A stretch of DNA of 64,000 nucleotides, taken from CBDBZL01 sp965213545 (GTDB lineage: Bacteria; Pseudomonadota; Alphaproteobacteria; Sphingomonadales; Sphingomonadaceae). This document shows, one piece after another, positions 50,020 to 58,567 of the stretch (its first letter is position 1; each line of letters starts with the position of its first letter). A program made the translations under genes and the position numbers. The stretch is from contig CBDBZL010000002.1 of NCBI GenBank assembly GCA_965213545.1, positions 1,178,001 to 1,242,000 of the forward strand, written 5' to 3'. The notes beneath the pieces were generated by a model. The model ran no database searches. It was not told the origin of the DNA and worked only from the letters and a program-made list of their open reading frames with translations.

Positions 50020-50865
50020 TTAACTTATTGCTTCGAGCGCTTCCTGATCGCCGTCGTCGGCGGGCGGGCGCTTGCTTACCCGGGCGCGCGTGGCCCGGGG
50101 CTTGGCGGCCGCACGGGGAGCACGCGCAGGCTCGCCGGCCGCGCCATCCGTTTCGCCATTCTCGCCGTCACCTGAACCTTTCGCGGCCTGGTCGTCATGC
50201 TCGCGCTGACCGATCGAGGGGGGAAGCGAACCGGGGTCCAGACCGCCCCCATCGGACGCCCCCTCATCGGAAACCGGTCCGTTCTTGCGTCGGGGGGGCC
50301 GGCCGCGAGCAGGTCGGGCACGATCGTCGCGCACGAACGGATTGTCCCCGTCGCCACCCTTGGTGTCCTCGGCCTCATCATCCTGACGATCGTTCGGCCC
50401 ATCCTCGCCCGACCACGACCCGTCCACGCCCGCATTGCCGCGCGTGTTGCGACGTGGCTGGCGCTGGGCGGCGGACCGCTCGTCCCGGCTGCCACGAGAA
50501 GGACCGCGACCGCTATCGGACCTGTCGGACCCATCGCGCGACTGATCGGCGCGCCCGTCATCCTCACCCGATGAATCCTCGTCGTAGTCATCGCGCTCGT
50601 GCTGGTGACGCGGGCGCTGATCGTCCTTCTGCGACCGGCTGTCGGCAAGCACGCGAAAATAATGATCGGCGAACTGGAGAAAATACTCGGTCTGCACCCG
50701 GTCGTCGTTGAGCGAGGCATCATGCGCGAGCTTGCGGTATTTCTCCAGCAATTGCGGAGCGTTGCCCCGCGCCCGGCTGTCGATCCGGTTGCCTTGTCCG
50801 CCGCTGCCGGGCCCACGATTATTACCGCGACCACGCCGACGGTTGTTGCTGCGATTGATGCTCAA
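50020..50865 (-). CDS. DUF4167 domain protein
   Basis: 281 residues. The first 90 carry the conserved DUF4167 domain: a basic, Gly/Asn/Arg-rich start (MSINRSNNRRRGRGNNRGPG), then DSRARGNAPQLLEKYRKLAHDASLNDDRVQTEYFLQFADHYFRVL. The remaining 190 residues are low-complexity, alternating Asp/Arg/Gly/Ser, and basic at the end. The composition suggests RNA binding or a disordered assembly tail, but no function is known. It lies downstream of prmC, 246 bp away, as in other alphaproteobacteria. Confidence 0.88.
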   Translation of the reverse strand: MSINRSNNRRRGRGNNRGPGSGGQGNRIDSRARGNAPQLLEKYRKLAHDASLNDDRVQTEYFLQFADHYFRVLADSRSQKDDQRPRHQHERDDYDEDSSGEDDGRADQSRDGSDRSDSGRGPSRGSRDERSAAQRQPRRNTRGNAGVDGSWSGEDGPNDRQDDEAEDTKGGDGDNPFVRDDRARPARGRPPRRKNGPVSDEGASDGGGLDPGSLPPSIGQREHDDQAAKGSGDGENGETDGAAGEPARAPRAAAKPRATRARVSKRPPADDGDQEALEAIS

Positions 50866-51111
50866 GGGAATTTTTATCCTCGTTCGGGCCGTTCGAAGCT
50901 GCCGCTTCGAAGTATGGCCGCAAGACCCCTTTTGTCACGCTAAGGCCGTCATGGCGGTTCGCGTGCAGCCCCATCTCGCGAAAAAGCTGCCGAAGCGGCC
51001 CGTCGAAAGCAATGATGGAGTTATTGGTCGGGTTCGGACGAGAGCATATTGCGCATCGCCCGCCGCTGACCCATCCTCAGGCCTAGCTATTCGCCGGGCC
51101 TTTGCCAACCC

Positions 51112-52002
51112 CTAAATGGTGAGCACGACAGCGCGCGGCCTTCCCGCCAGATCGGCACGAACGGTGGTGACAAAGCCGGCAGCATGGCCAAGCGCGGTTA
51201 CCGGGGACGCCTGCGTGGCGCCGATCTCCAGGACCGCGAACCCCTTCGGCTCGAGCAGCGCGCCAAGCTGCGGGATGAGCCGGCGGTATTCGTTGAGCCC
51301 ATCCATGCCGGCGAACAACGCCCCCGCCGGTTCGAAATCGCGCACTGATCTTGGAAGCTTGGCACCCGTTTGGACGTAAGGCGGATTGGCAAGGATGAGG
51401 TCGAACAGGCCAAGGCTTTCGCGCCAGTCGGGCAGGTTCCAGTCACGGCGGACGAACCGGGCTAGGTCACCGCCTGCCTGCTGCGTCGGGGCGTCGAGCA
51501 GGCCGGTGTCGATGGTGCCATCGAGCACGTTGGCGCGGCGCTGCGCATTCCTGGCCGCGACTGACAATGCGGCAGCGGAACTGTCGAGCCCTACCCCTTC
51601 CGCCCCGGGCCACAGCGTCATCGTTGCAAGCAGCAGCGCCCCCGACCCTGTGCCCAGGTCGAGGATCCGGCGCGGCGGCTCGCGCTTCGCGAAGGCCTCG
51701 CGCGCCGCCTCGATCAGCGTCTCGCTGTCGGCGCGCGGGATCAGCACCGCGGGACTGACCTCCAGGTCGACGCCATAGAACTCCTGCGTTCCGGTGATGT
51801 ATGCGACAGGTTCGTGCCGCTCGCGTCGTTCGACCAGCGGGGCGAACCGGGCGGGCGAAGCGTCGCCGACATGCTTCAGGAGCAGGTCCGAACGCGTGAC
51901 CCCCACCGCATGCGCCATCAGCACTTCGGCATCGAGCCGCGCGCTGTCCGAGACCGCCGCCAGCCGCCGCGCAGCCCAGCGCAGCGCCTCGGCGATGGTC
52001 AT
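51112..52002 (-). CDS. prmC: Peptide chain release factor N5-glutamine methyltransferase
   Basis: Methylates the Gln of the GGQ motif in release factors RF1 and RF2. 296 residues. N-terminal helical domain, YITGTQEFYGVDLEVSPAVLIPRADSETL, SAM site ILDLGTGSGALLLA and the catalytic NPPY in LILANPPYVQTG. The start overlaps the stop of prfA (ATGA), its substrate's gene, so enzyme and substrate are translationally coupled. Confidence 0.96.
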   Translation of the reverse strand: MTIAEALRWAARRLAAVSDSARLDAEVLMAHAVGVTRSDLLLKHVGDASPARFAPLVERRERHEPVAYITGTQEFYGVDLEVSPAVLIPRADSETLIEAAREAFAKREPPRRILDLGTGSGALLLATMTLWPGAEGVGLDSSAAALSVAARNAQRRANVLDGTIDTGLLDAPTQQAGGDLARFVRRDWNLPDWRESLGLFDLILANPPYVQTGAKLPRSVRDFEPAGALFAGMDGLNEYRRLIPQLGALLEPKGFAVLEIGATQASPVTALGHAAGFVTTVRADLAGRPRAVVLTI

Positions 52003-53066
52003 GTCTCTATCGCCGCCAGTCGCTTGGCCTCGTCTTCCGCCACCAGCGCATCGACCAGTTCGGCCAGGCCCGGCCCCGCCAGAACCTCGTCCAGCCGATG
52101 CAGGGTCAGCCCGATGCGGTGGTCGGTAACCCGGCCTTGCGGGAAATTATAGGTCCGGATGCGCTCGGAGCGATCGCCCGAACCCACCATCGCCCGTCTT
52201 GCCGAAGCCTCCTCGCCATGCGCCTCCTCGCGCCGCTTCTCGAACAATCGCGCGCGCAGCACCTGCATCGCCTTGTCGCGGTTGCGGTGCTGGCTGCGCT
52301 CGTCCTGCATCGCCACCACGATGCCACTGGGGACATGCGTGATCCGCACCGCCGAATCGGTGGTGTTGACGTGCTGGCCGCCCGCGCCACTCGAGCGGTA
52401 GATGTCCACCTTGAGGTCCTTCTCGTCGATCGAGACATCCACCTCGGTCGGTTCGGGAAGCACCGCCACGGTGGCCGCCGAGGTGTGGATGCGCCCGCCG
52501 CTTTCGGTCACCGGCACGCGCTGCACCCGGTGGACGCCGCTTTCGAATTTCAGCTTGGCGAACACGCCTGTCCCAGCGACGTTGGCGACAATCTCCTTGA
52601 ACCCGCCGACATCGGCGGCCGCCATGCTCACCGGCTCGACGCGCCAGTTGTTGTCGGCGGCGAAGCGCTCGTACATGCGGAACAGGTCGCCCGCGAACAG
52701 CGCCGCCTCGTCACCGCCGGTGCCAGCGCGGATTTCCAGCATCGCCGGGCGCGCGTCGGCGGCATCGCGCGGCAGCATGGCGAGCGCGAGCTTGCGCTCG
52801 GCCTCGGGCAACCGTTCGCGCAAGGTCGCGAGTTCGGCCTCGGCCAGCTCGCGCATCTCGGGGTCCTGCGTGAGCGCGGCCAGTTCGGCGATTTCGGCGC
52901 GCATCTCGCGGATTTCGGTCGCCACCTTGGCCACCGGCTCGAGCTCGGCATAATCGCGCGATGCGGCGACGTATTCCTCGCCCTCGAGCCGCCCCGAAGC
53001 CATCCGCGCCTCCAGTTCGGCGAAACGGTTGGCGATCTGGTGCAGGCGTTCGTCTGGGATGGTCAT
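51999..53066 (-). CDS. prfA: Peptide chain release factor 1
   Basis: Recognises UAA and UAG stop codons. 355 residues. Codon-recognition PxT region RVPVTESGGRIHTSAATVAVLPE, and the catalytic GGQ in YRSSGAGGQHVNTTDSAVRITHVPSG. The C-terminal tail RTYNFPQGRVTDHRIGLTLH is also typical. It overlaps hisS upstream and prmC downstream by 4 bp each (both ATGA-type), giving a hisS-prfA-prmC operon. Confidence 0.97.
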   Translation of the reverse strand: MTIPDERLHQIANRFAELEARMASGRLEGEEYVAASRDYAELEPVAKVATEIREMRAEIAELAALTQDPEMRELAEAELATLRERLPEAERKLALAMLPRDAADARPAMLEIRAGTGGDEAALFAGDLFRMYERFAADNNWRVEPVSMAAADVGGFKEIVANVAGTGVFAKLKFESGVHRVQRVPVTESGGRIHTSAATVAVLPEPTEVDVSIDEKDLKVDIYRSSGAGGQHVNTTDSAVRITHVPSGIVVAMQDERSQHRNRDKAMQVLRARLFEKRREEAHGEEASARRAMVGSGDRSERIRTYNFPQGRVTDHRIGLTLHRLDEVLAGPGLAELVDALVAEDEAKRLAAIET

Positions 53067-54298
53067 GCGTTGTAGATCACAATCTTGATCTGGTTCGCCA
53101 ACAAGTCGTCCGCAGTGCGCACCCGAATATCGGGTTTGCCATCCATGATCGACCAGCCGACGATCGCACGGCCATTAAGCCTTATCGCCTTGTCGAACCG
53201 CTTGCGGGTGCTTCCGGACGCGATCAGCTCAGTGGAGAAACCCGCGCGCCGAAGCGAAACGACGCTCGCGACCCCTTCTGCGACAAGGTCATCATCCTCG
53301 ACACTAACCACCACATCGGGAAAGGTCTCGCCGACTTCTACCAACATCGCCAGCCGCTCAATGCCCGCCGCCCAGCCGACCGCGGGCGTCTCGGGGCCGC
53401 CCAAACTCGGCATCAGGCCGTCGTAGCGGCCGCCGGCGAGCACGGTGCCCTGCGCGCCGAGGCGGTCGGTAACGAATTCGAAAGCAGTGTGGCGGTAATA
53501 GTCGAGGCCGCGGACGAGGGTGGGGTTGCGCTCCCATTCGACACCCGCTGCATCGAGGCCGGCGGTGACATGGGCGAAGAAGTCGCTCGCTTCGGATGAA
53601 AGGAAATCGTCGATGCGCGGGGCGTCGGCAACGAAGGGGTAGTCGAGCGCGTCCTTGCTGTCGAGGATGCGCAGCGGGTTCTTGTCGAGCCGCTCCTGCG
53701 AATCCTCGCTCAGGTCCGCGCGGTGGCCGGCGAAATGCTCGACCAGCGCCGCGCGCCAGGCCTCGCGGGTGGCGGCATCGCCGAGAGTATTGAGTTGCAG
53801 CGCCACGCCTTCGCTGATGCCCAGCTCTTTCAGCAGCTGGTCGGCGAAGGCGAGCAGCTCGACGTCGGCCTGGGGTTCGCTTGCGCCGATGATCTCGGCA
53901 TCGAGCTGGTGGAACTGGCGGTAGCGGCCCTTCTGCGGGCGCTCGTAGCGGAACACCGGCCCGTGCGTCGCCACCTTGAGCGGCGCATGCTGCTGCCAGC
54001 CGTCGGTGAGGAACGCTCTGGCGATGCCGGCGGTGAATTCGGGCCGCAGCGTGAGCGATTCCCCGCCCCGATCATCGAACGAATACATCTCCTTGGAGAC
54101 GACGTCGGTGGTCTCGCCCAGCGAGCGGGCAAACACCTCGGTCCGCTCGAACACCGGCATCTCGACACGCCGGAAGCGATAGAGCTTGCGCACCCGCTCG
54201 AAGGTCTCGACAACATGCGCGAAGGCCTCGGCTTCGGGTCCGAAGATATCCTGCGTCCCCCTTATTGGGCGGGGTGTCTCGACCTTGCTCACCGGCAT
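53063..54298 (-). CDS. hisS: Histidyl-tRNA synthetase
   Basis: Class II aminoacyl-tRNA synthetase. 411 residues. Motif 1 region RRVEMPVFERTEVFARSLGETTDVVSKEMYSF, motif 2 FRYERPQKGRYRQFHQLDAEIIG (R..E), His-specific motif LVRGLDYYRHTAFEFV, motif 3 AVGWAAGIERLAML and the anticodon-binding C-terminus. ATG 54298 is preferred over an earlier ORF start. Its stop overlaps the prfA start. Confidence 0.97.
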   Translation of the reverse strand: MPVSKVETPRPIRGTQDIFGPEAEAFAHVVETFERVRKLYRFRRVEMPVFERTEVFARSLGETTDVVSKEMYSFDDRGGESLTLRPEFTAGIARAFLTDGWQQHAPLKVATHGPVFRYERPQKGRYRQFHQLDAEIIGASEPQADVELLAFADQLLKELGISEGVALQLNTLGDAATREAWRAALVEHFAGHRADLSEDSQERLDKNPLRILDSKDALDYPFVADAPRIDDFLSSEASDFFAHVTAGLDAAGVEWERNPTLVRGLDYYRHTAFEFVTDRLGAQGTVLAGGRYDGLMPSLGGPETPAVGWAAGIERLAMLVEVGETFPDVVVSVEDDDLVAEGVASVVSLRRAGFSTELIASGSTRKRFDKAIRLNGRAIVGWSIMDGKPDIRVRTADDLLANQIKIVIYNA

Positions 54299-54835
54299 GC
54301 CCTTATGCGGCGGGGGACAGGTGCGCAATCATCGCGCGGCGTAGCTCGATGATCAGCGATACGAAGGAGAAAGGCCGATGGTGTCGGTCACAAGGATCGC
54401 GTCCCGAACCGGTTGGCGGAAGATGCGCACGTTCAAACTGACGAAACCTTGCAGGACCGCACACTCCTATCGTTGCAGGACATCAGGTTCCCGGCACCGG
54501 TCCCCCGGCCGCGCCGGCCTGAGCGACTGCTTCCCGGGATTGTCCGGCGAGCAAGATTGAACAACAGCGCCAAAGGATAGCCCGGTGTCGCTGGGCCTGC
54601 CGGGCCTGATCGAGCGGCCGGTGCGAAAGCCCCTACGCGCTGATGGCATCGAGCGGCGGCTTGTCGGACAGTTAGTCGGCGGGTTGTCATGGTCGTGGCC
54701 GATAATCCGGTGCCGGCATCCGCGATAAGCTCTCGCATTGCCCGGATGGCTCGGCTAACTCCCCGCGCGTCACCCGCTCGGCCCGAGAGCCGGCATTTCG
54801 CATCCCACTGAATTAACACGGAAACGCAAGCTGTC
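54299..54835. other. Divergent hisS/ppa intergenic region, nothing recognised
   Basis: About 540 bp. Several frames are open, but none has a family motif, signal peptide or good start. No tRNA was found. It should hold promoters for hisS-prfA-prmC (leftward) and ppa (rightward). The segment before ppa (54790-54835) is AT-richer than average. Confidence 0.45.
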
Positions 54836-55375
54836 ATGCGCATTGAAAATCTCTCCATCGGCGACAATCCACCCGACAGCCTCAACGTCCTGATCGAGGT
54901 TCCGGTCGGCGGTGAGCCGGTCAAATACGAGTTCGACAAGCCCTCGGGCGCCTTGTTCGTCGACCGTATCCTGCATACCCCGATGCGCTACCCGGCCAAT
55001 TACGGCTTCGTGCCGCACACCTTGTCGCCCGACGGCGATCCGCTCGACGCGTTGGTCGTCGCACGCTCGCCCTTCATACCCGGCTGCGTCGTTCGGGCAC
55101 GACCGATCGCGGTGCTCAATCTCGAGGACGAGCATGGCGGGGACGAGAAGTTGGTCTGCGTTCCCGTCGATTCGACTTTTCCCTACTACACATCGGTTAA
55201 CGAAAAGGGCGACCTGCCCGAAATCGTGTTCAAGCAGATCGAGCATTTCTTTACGCATTACAAGGACTTGGAGAGCGAAAAATGGGTCCGCGTGGGCACC
55301 TGGGGCGGTGCCGGGGAAGCAAAGCAGGTCGTGCTGGAAGCGATCGAGCGGGCGAAGAAAGCCAAGGCCGCCTAG
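54836..55375 (+). CDS. ppa: Inorganic pyrophosphatase (family I)
   Basis: Hydrolyses pyrophosphate from biosynthetic reactions. 179 residues. Metal-binding signature HTLSPDGDPLDALVVA with the three conserved aspartates, KYEFDKPSGALFVDR, the MRYPANYGFVP strand and the C-terminal HYKDLESEKWVRV. Complete and standard length. ATG 54836. Convergent with the MscS gene. Confidence 0.97.
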   Translation: MRIENLSIGDNPPDSLNVLIEVPVGGEPVKYEFDKPSGALFVDRILHTPMRYPANYGFVPHTLSPDGDPLDALVVARSPFIPGCVVRARPIAVLNLEDEHGGDEKLVCVPVDSTFPYYTSVNEKGDLPEIVFKQIEHFFTHYKDLESEKWVRVGTWGGAGEAKQVVLEAIERAKKAKAA

Positions 55376-55459
55376 ATCGGCCGCACGCCGCTAATGCATC
55401 GACCGCGAGCATGACGTAATCCGCGACGTCCTCGTTTCGTCCGCGACCCGATCGTCCGC

Positions 55460-56929
55460 TTATTCGACAGGGCGTCCGTGATCGAGCAGGTCGCGTTCGC
55501 CAAGCCCCGCGGCACGCTCGTCATCGACCATGCGCACGATCTCGTTCTCAGGCGCCAGGTCCTCCGCTTCTTTTGGCAATGACGACCCGGACCCGGTGCG
55601 CGCGCGCTCATCCGATGGCAGCCGGTCTTTGGTTACCGCCCGGTTGCCACCGACGTGAGGCTTTGGCTGCCCGGCAAATCCGAGTTCGCCGTGTTCCCCC
55701 GAACCGCCCGATCGGGTATCGAGTGGCAGCGGCATGGTCCGCTGATCGAAGCGCAGACGGTAGATGGGTTCGGGCAATGCAAAACCTGCATCCTCGAGCG
55801 CCGCCTTCACCCGCGCTATTGCCAGGCTGTTCGCCTTGAACCAGTCGGTCTCGCGCTGGTCGATCCAGCCGAGGAACTGGAGCACGATATTGGAATCGCC
55901 CACCTCCACCACGCGCGCTTCGGGCGCGGGTTCGCCAAGCACGAAAGACAAGCCGGCCAGCGTTGCGCGCCCCAGCGCCCGCGCGGCATCGGGATCATCA
56001 TCGGCATCGATCCCCAGCTTGAATTTGAACCGGCGCTGGGGGTTGCGCGTATAGTTGAGGATCACCGCCTTGAAGACGGTGGAGTTGGGGATGCGCAGAT
56101 GGTTGCCATCGAGCGTCATCAAGATCGTGGCGCGACTGGTCAGGCGAATGACACGGCCTTCCTGCATGTCGATCAGAACCCAGTCATTGGGGCGGAAAGG
56201 TTGTCGCAGGCTGAGCATGAGCGAGGCGACATAGTTCTCGATCGTGTCGCGCATGGCGAACCCCAGCGCGATGCCGATCACACCCGCCCCGCCGAGCACC
56301 GCGCCAAGCAACGTACCCGCGCCCACCATGTCGAGCGCGGCGATGATGCCGCCGATTACGAAGGCGAAGCGGATAGCGCTGGCGATGAGTTCGGCCAGAA
56401 ACCCGTTGGGCGCAAGACGGTGCCAGATACCGGTGAGCGAAGCGATGGCATAGCCGAGTCCGGCGATGAAAAGCGCTACCAGCACCGCCATGCCGACAAG
56501 CGGCAGCATCCGGACGATCTCGCGCACCTGCTCGCCCAGCCCGCCCAGACCAAGGCCGCCGCCGACCGATACGTCGCGCTCGATCAGGTTCTCCACCGTA
56601 ACCACGCCATCCACTCGTGCGGCGATGGCTTCCGCCCGCTCTTGGGCATCGGCTGAGCCGACCGTGCCCGAAAGCGTCACCACGCCTTCCTCGACCTCGG
56701 CCGAGACATCCGCCAAACCGGGGATCTCGGAGAAAATGCCGGCAATGCGTCCGGCGATCCGCCCGTCTTCATTCTCGCCCTGGCTCGCATCGATGGTGGG
56801 AGCGGGGGCCTCTGATGCCGCGGGCTCGGGGGCGGCAGGCTCGGCTGGCAGCATCGCGCCTGCTGGCGGCGCCAACGTGAGAGCAGCGAGCAGCGCGAGG
56901 ACCAGAACGAGGCGTCTGTAGACGGTCAT
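55460..56929 (-). CDS. BON domain-MscS mechanosensitive channel fusion
   Basis: 489 residues. A signal peptide or first helix (MTVYRRLVLVLALLAALTLAPPAGA) is followed by a periplasmic BON domain (about 55-110, GLADVSAEVEEGVVTLSGTVGSADAQERAEAIAARVDGVVTVEN). Three to four helices follow. The MscS pore helix and beta domain read GAVLGGAGVIGIALGFAMRDTIENYVASLMLSLRQPFRPNDWVLI, the canonical TM3/beta motif. A C-terminal cytoplasmic domain of about 200 residues ends in a charged extension. BON domains bind phospholipid or peptidoglycan-associated surfaces; its fusion to MscS suggests envelope-linked gating. ATG 56929. Confidence 0.9.
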   Translation of the reverse strand: MTVYRRLVLVLALLAALTLAPPAGAMLPAEPAAPEPAASEAPAPTIDASQGENEDGRIAGRIAGIFSEIPGLADVSAEVEEGVVTLSGTVGSADAQERAEAIAARVDGVVTVENLIERDVSVGGGLGLGGLGEQVREIVRMLPLVGMAVLVALFIAGLGYAIASLTGIWHRLAPNGFLAELIASAIRFAFVIGGIIAALDMVGAGTLLGAVLGGAGVIGIALGFAMRDTIENYVASLMLSLRQPFRPNDWVLIDMQEGRVIRLTSRATILMTLDGNHLRIPNSTVFKAVILNYTRNPQRRFKFKLGIDADDDPDAARALGRATLAGLSFVLGEPAPEARVVEVGDSNIVLQFLGWIDQRETDWFKANSLAIARVKAALEDAGFALPEPIYRLRFDQRTMPLPLDTRSGGSGEHGELGFAGQPKPHVGGNRAVTKDRLPSDERARTGSGSSLPKEAEDLAPENEIVRMVDDERAAGLGERDLLDHGRPVE

Positions 56930-57061
56930 CGACACGCAACGCACCACAATGGCGATCGGCTAGGACGGCAAACCGAGCTTAGCTCGTCGCAATCACAGGT
57001 CGCGCTCAACCAACATTTTCCGAACAATGCGGGACTGGTCCCGGCCGCCTGGACCAGCCGG

Positions 57062-57499
57062 TCAAACCAACGCGATCACGCCTTTAGAAGCGGCGCACAA
57101 GGCAAAGGGCAGGCCTATCGCGCATAGCCACAACGCGGCAACATCGCGACGGAACGCAGGCAGAAGCGCGGGATCGTGAGCCCTTTCGTCCGACACCGCG
57201 TTCCAGCGACTTTCGAACCAGCGAGCACCGGGGATGATTGCAGCGATAAGGAAGGCAAGCCCGAAATAGGGCATGATCGACCCGCCCTCGCCCGACTTCA
57301 GCGCCTGCATGGTCACGAAGATCTGCAGCCCGGTATAGACAAGCAGCGCATAGGCGACATGATCGCTTACACGTTTGCTCCAATCTGCAGTCGTCGACAA
57401 CGCACCGTCCGATCGTCCGCCGGCTTTGTGCCGAAGCCGCGACGACAACGGACGCGCACCCGACCTAAGCGCGACTTGCTCATGCAGCGCCTTTGCCAT
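57062..57499 (-). CDS. Small membrane protein of unknown function
   Basis: 145 residues, not recognised. A basic, Arg/Ser-rich N-terminal 40 residues (EQVALRSGARPLSSRLRHKAGG) precede three hydrophobic helices: VAYALLVYTGLQIFVTMQAL, IMPYFGLAFLIAAIIPGARWF and DVAALWLCAIGLPFALCAAS. It looks like an orphan inner-membrane protein. ATG 57499; an upstream in-frame start (57517) would add six residues. Divergent from lptB, with about 150 bp between. Confidence 0.7.
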   Translation of the reverse strand: MAKALHEQVALRSGARPLSSRLRHKAGGRSDGALSTTADWSKRVSDHVAYALLVYTGLQIFVTMQALKSGEGGSIMPYFGLAFLIAAIIPGARWFESRWNAVSDERAHDPALLPAFRRDVAALWLCAIGLPFALCAASKGVIALV

Positions 57500-57651
57500 G
57501 CGCTTGCTCCTCTCCAACTCTTTGGTCGATTATTCCAAAAAACAGAAGGAGATGCAAGGAGCACACCTGTCCGACCGACAAAGTCGCCAATGTCGCGGAT
57601 TGCAACCGGCCGTCATCGGTGCGCTCTTTCAAGCAGCCGCTATCGTGCTAG

Positions 57652-58470
57652 ATGCGCATCATGACACCGCTTGAGGATGAAGACCCGGACATCGCGCTTG
57701 CCGAGCCGTTGAAGACAATGCCCGAAAATGTCGTTGCGCCGCAGGCCGGTGATGGTCTCAAGGTGGTATCGATCGCCAAGAGCTACGAGAAGCGGGTGGT
57801 GCTGAGCGATATCTCGCTCGCCGTCGCCAAGGGCGAGGTGCTGGGCCTGCTCGGGCCGAACGGCGCAGGCAAGACCACGTGCTTTTATTCCATCATGGGG
57901 CTGGTGAAACCCGATTCGGGCCGCATCCTGATGGACGGCGTGGATGTGACCCGGCTGCCGATGTACCGCCGGGCGATCCTGGGTCTGGGCTATCTGCCGC
58001 AGGAAACCAGCATCTTTCGCGGCATGAGCGTGGAACAGAACATCGCCTGCGTGCTGGAGATGGTCGAGCCCGACAGGACGACGCGCAGCGCCGAGCTCGA
58101 GCGGCTGCTCGACGAATTCGGGCTCACCAGGCTGCGCTCCAGTCCGGCAATGGCGCTGTCGGGCGGCGAGCGGCGGCGCTGCGAAATCGCCCGCGCCCTG
58201 GCTGCCAATCCCTCGATTATGCTGCTCGACGAACCCTTTGCCGGGATCGATCCGCTCTCGATCAGCGACATCCGCGAGCTTGTGCGCGATCTGAAGCGAC
58301 GGGGGATCGGCGTGCTCATCACCGACCACAATGTCCGCGAGACGCTCGACATCGTCGACCGGGCTTGCATCATCTATGGTGGCCGTGTGCTGTTCGCCGG
58401 CTCGCCACAGGAATTGGTGGCGAACGAGGAGGTGCGCCGGCTCTATCTTGGGGAGAGTTTCGCGCTTTGA
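57652..58470 (+). CDS. lptB: LPS export ABC transporter ATP-binding protein LptB
   Basis: ATPase of the LptB2FG complex that extracts lipopolysaccharide from the inner membrane. 272 residues. Walker A LLGPNGAGKTTCFYSIMGL, Q-loop LPQETSIFRGMSVEQNI (typical LptB), ABC signature ALSGGERRRCEIARAL, Walker B SIMLLDEPFAGIDPL and the switch His in ITDHNVRETLDI. The N-terminal 35 residues are extra. It precedes rpoN, 97 bp away, the order common in proteobacteria. ATG 57652 or 57661. Confidence 0.97.
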   Translation: MRIMTPLEDEDPDIALAEPLKTMPENVVAPQAGDGLKVVSIAKSYEKRVVLSDISLAVAKGEVLGLLGPNGAGKTTCFYSIMGLVKPDSGRILMDGVDVTRLPMYRRAILGLGYLPQETSIFRGMSVEQNIACVLEMVEPDRTTRSAELERLLDEFGLTRLRSSPAMALSGGERRRCEIARALAANPSIMLLDEPFAGIDPLSISDIRELVRDLKRRGIGVLITDHNVRETLDIVDRACIIYGGRVLFAGSPQELVANEEVRRLYLGESFAL

Positions 58471-58538
58471 TCCCTGATCGCGGGCAGTCGGACGGACGGA
58501 ACGGCGTTGTCTCCAGACGTCCTGATGCTACGCTGCGC

Positions 58539-58561
58539 GGTTCGCTTGCGGGAAGCGAGCC
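58539..58561 (+). promoter_or_regulatory. Hairpin just before the rpoN start
   Basis: GGTTCGCTT (58539-58547), loop GCGGG, AAGCGAGCC (58553-58561): nine pairs with one G-U. It ends six bases before the GTG start of rpoN and has no T-run, so it is not an intrinsic terminator. It would lie over the region where the ribosome loads, which suggests possible control of rpoN translation or attenuation between lptB and rpoN. Confidence 0.5.
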
Positions 58562-58567
58562 TCCAAG

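Noticed and set aside
54378..54939. Several open frames between hisS and ppa
   Set aside because: They overlap each other on both strands, lack good starts, and one runs into the ppa gene in antisense.
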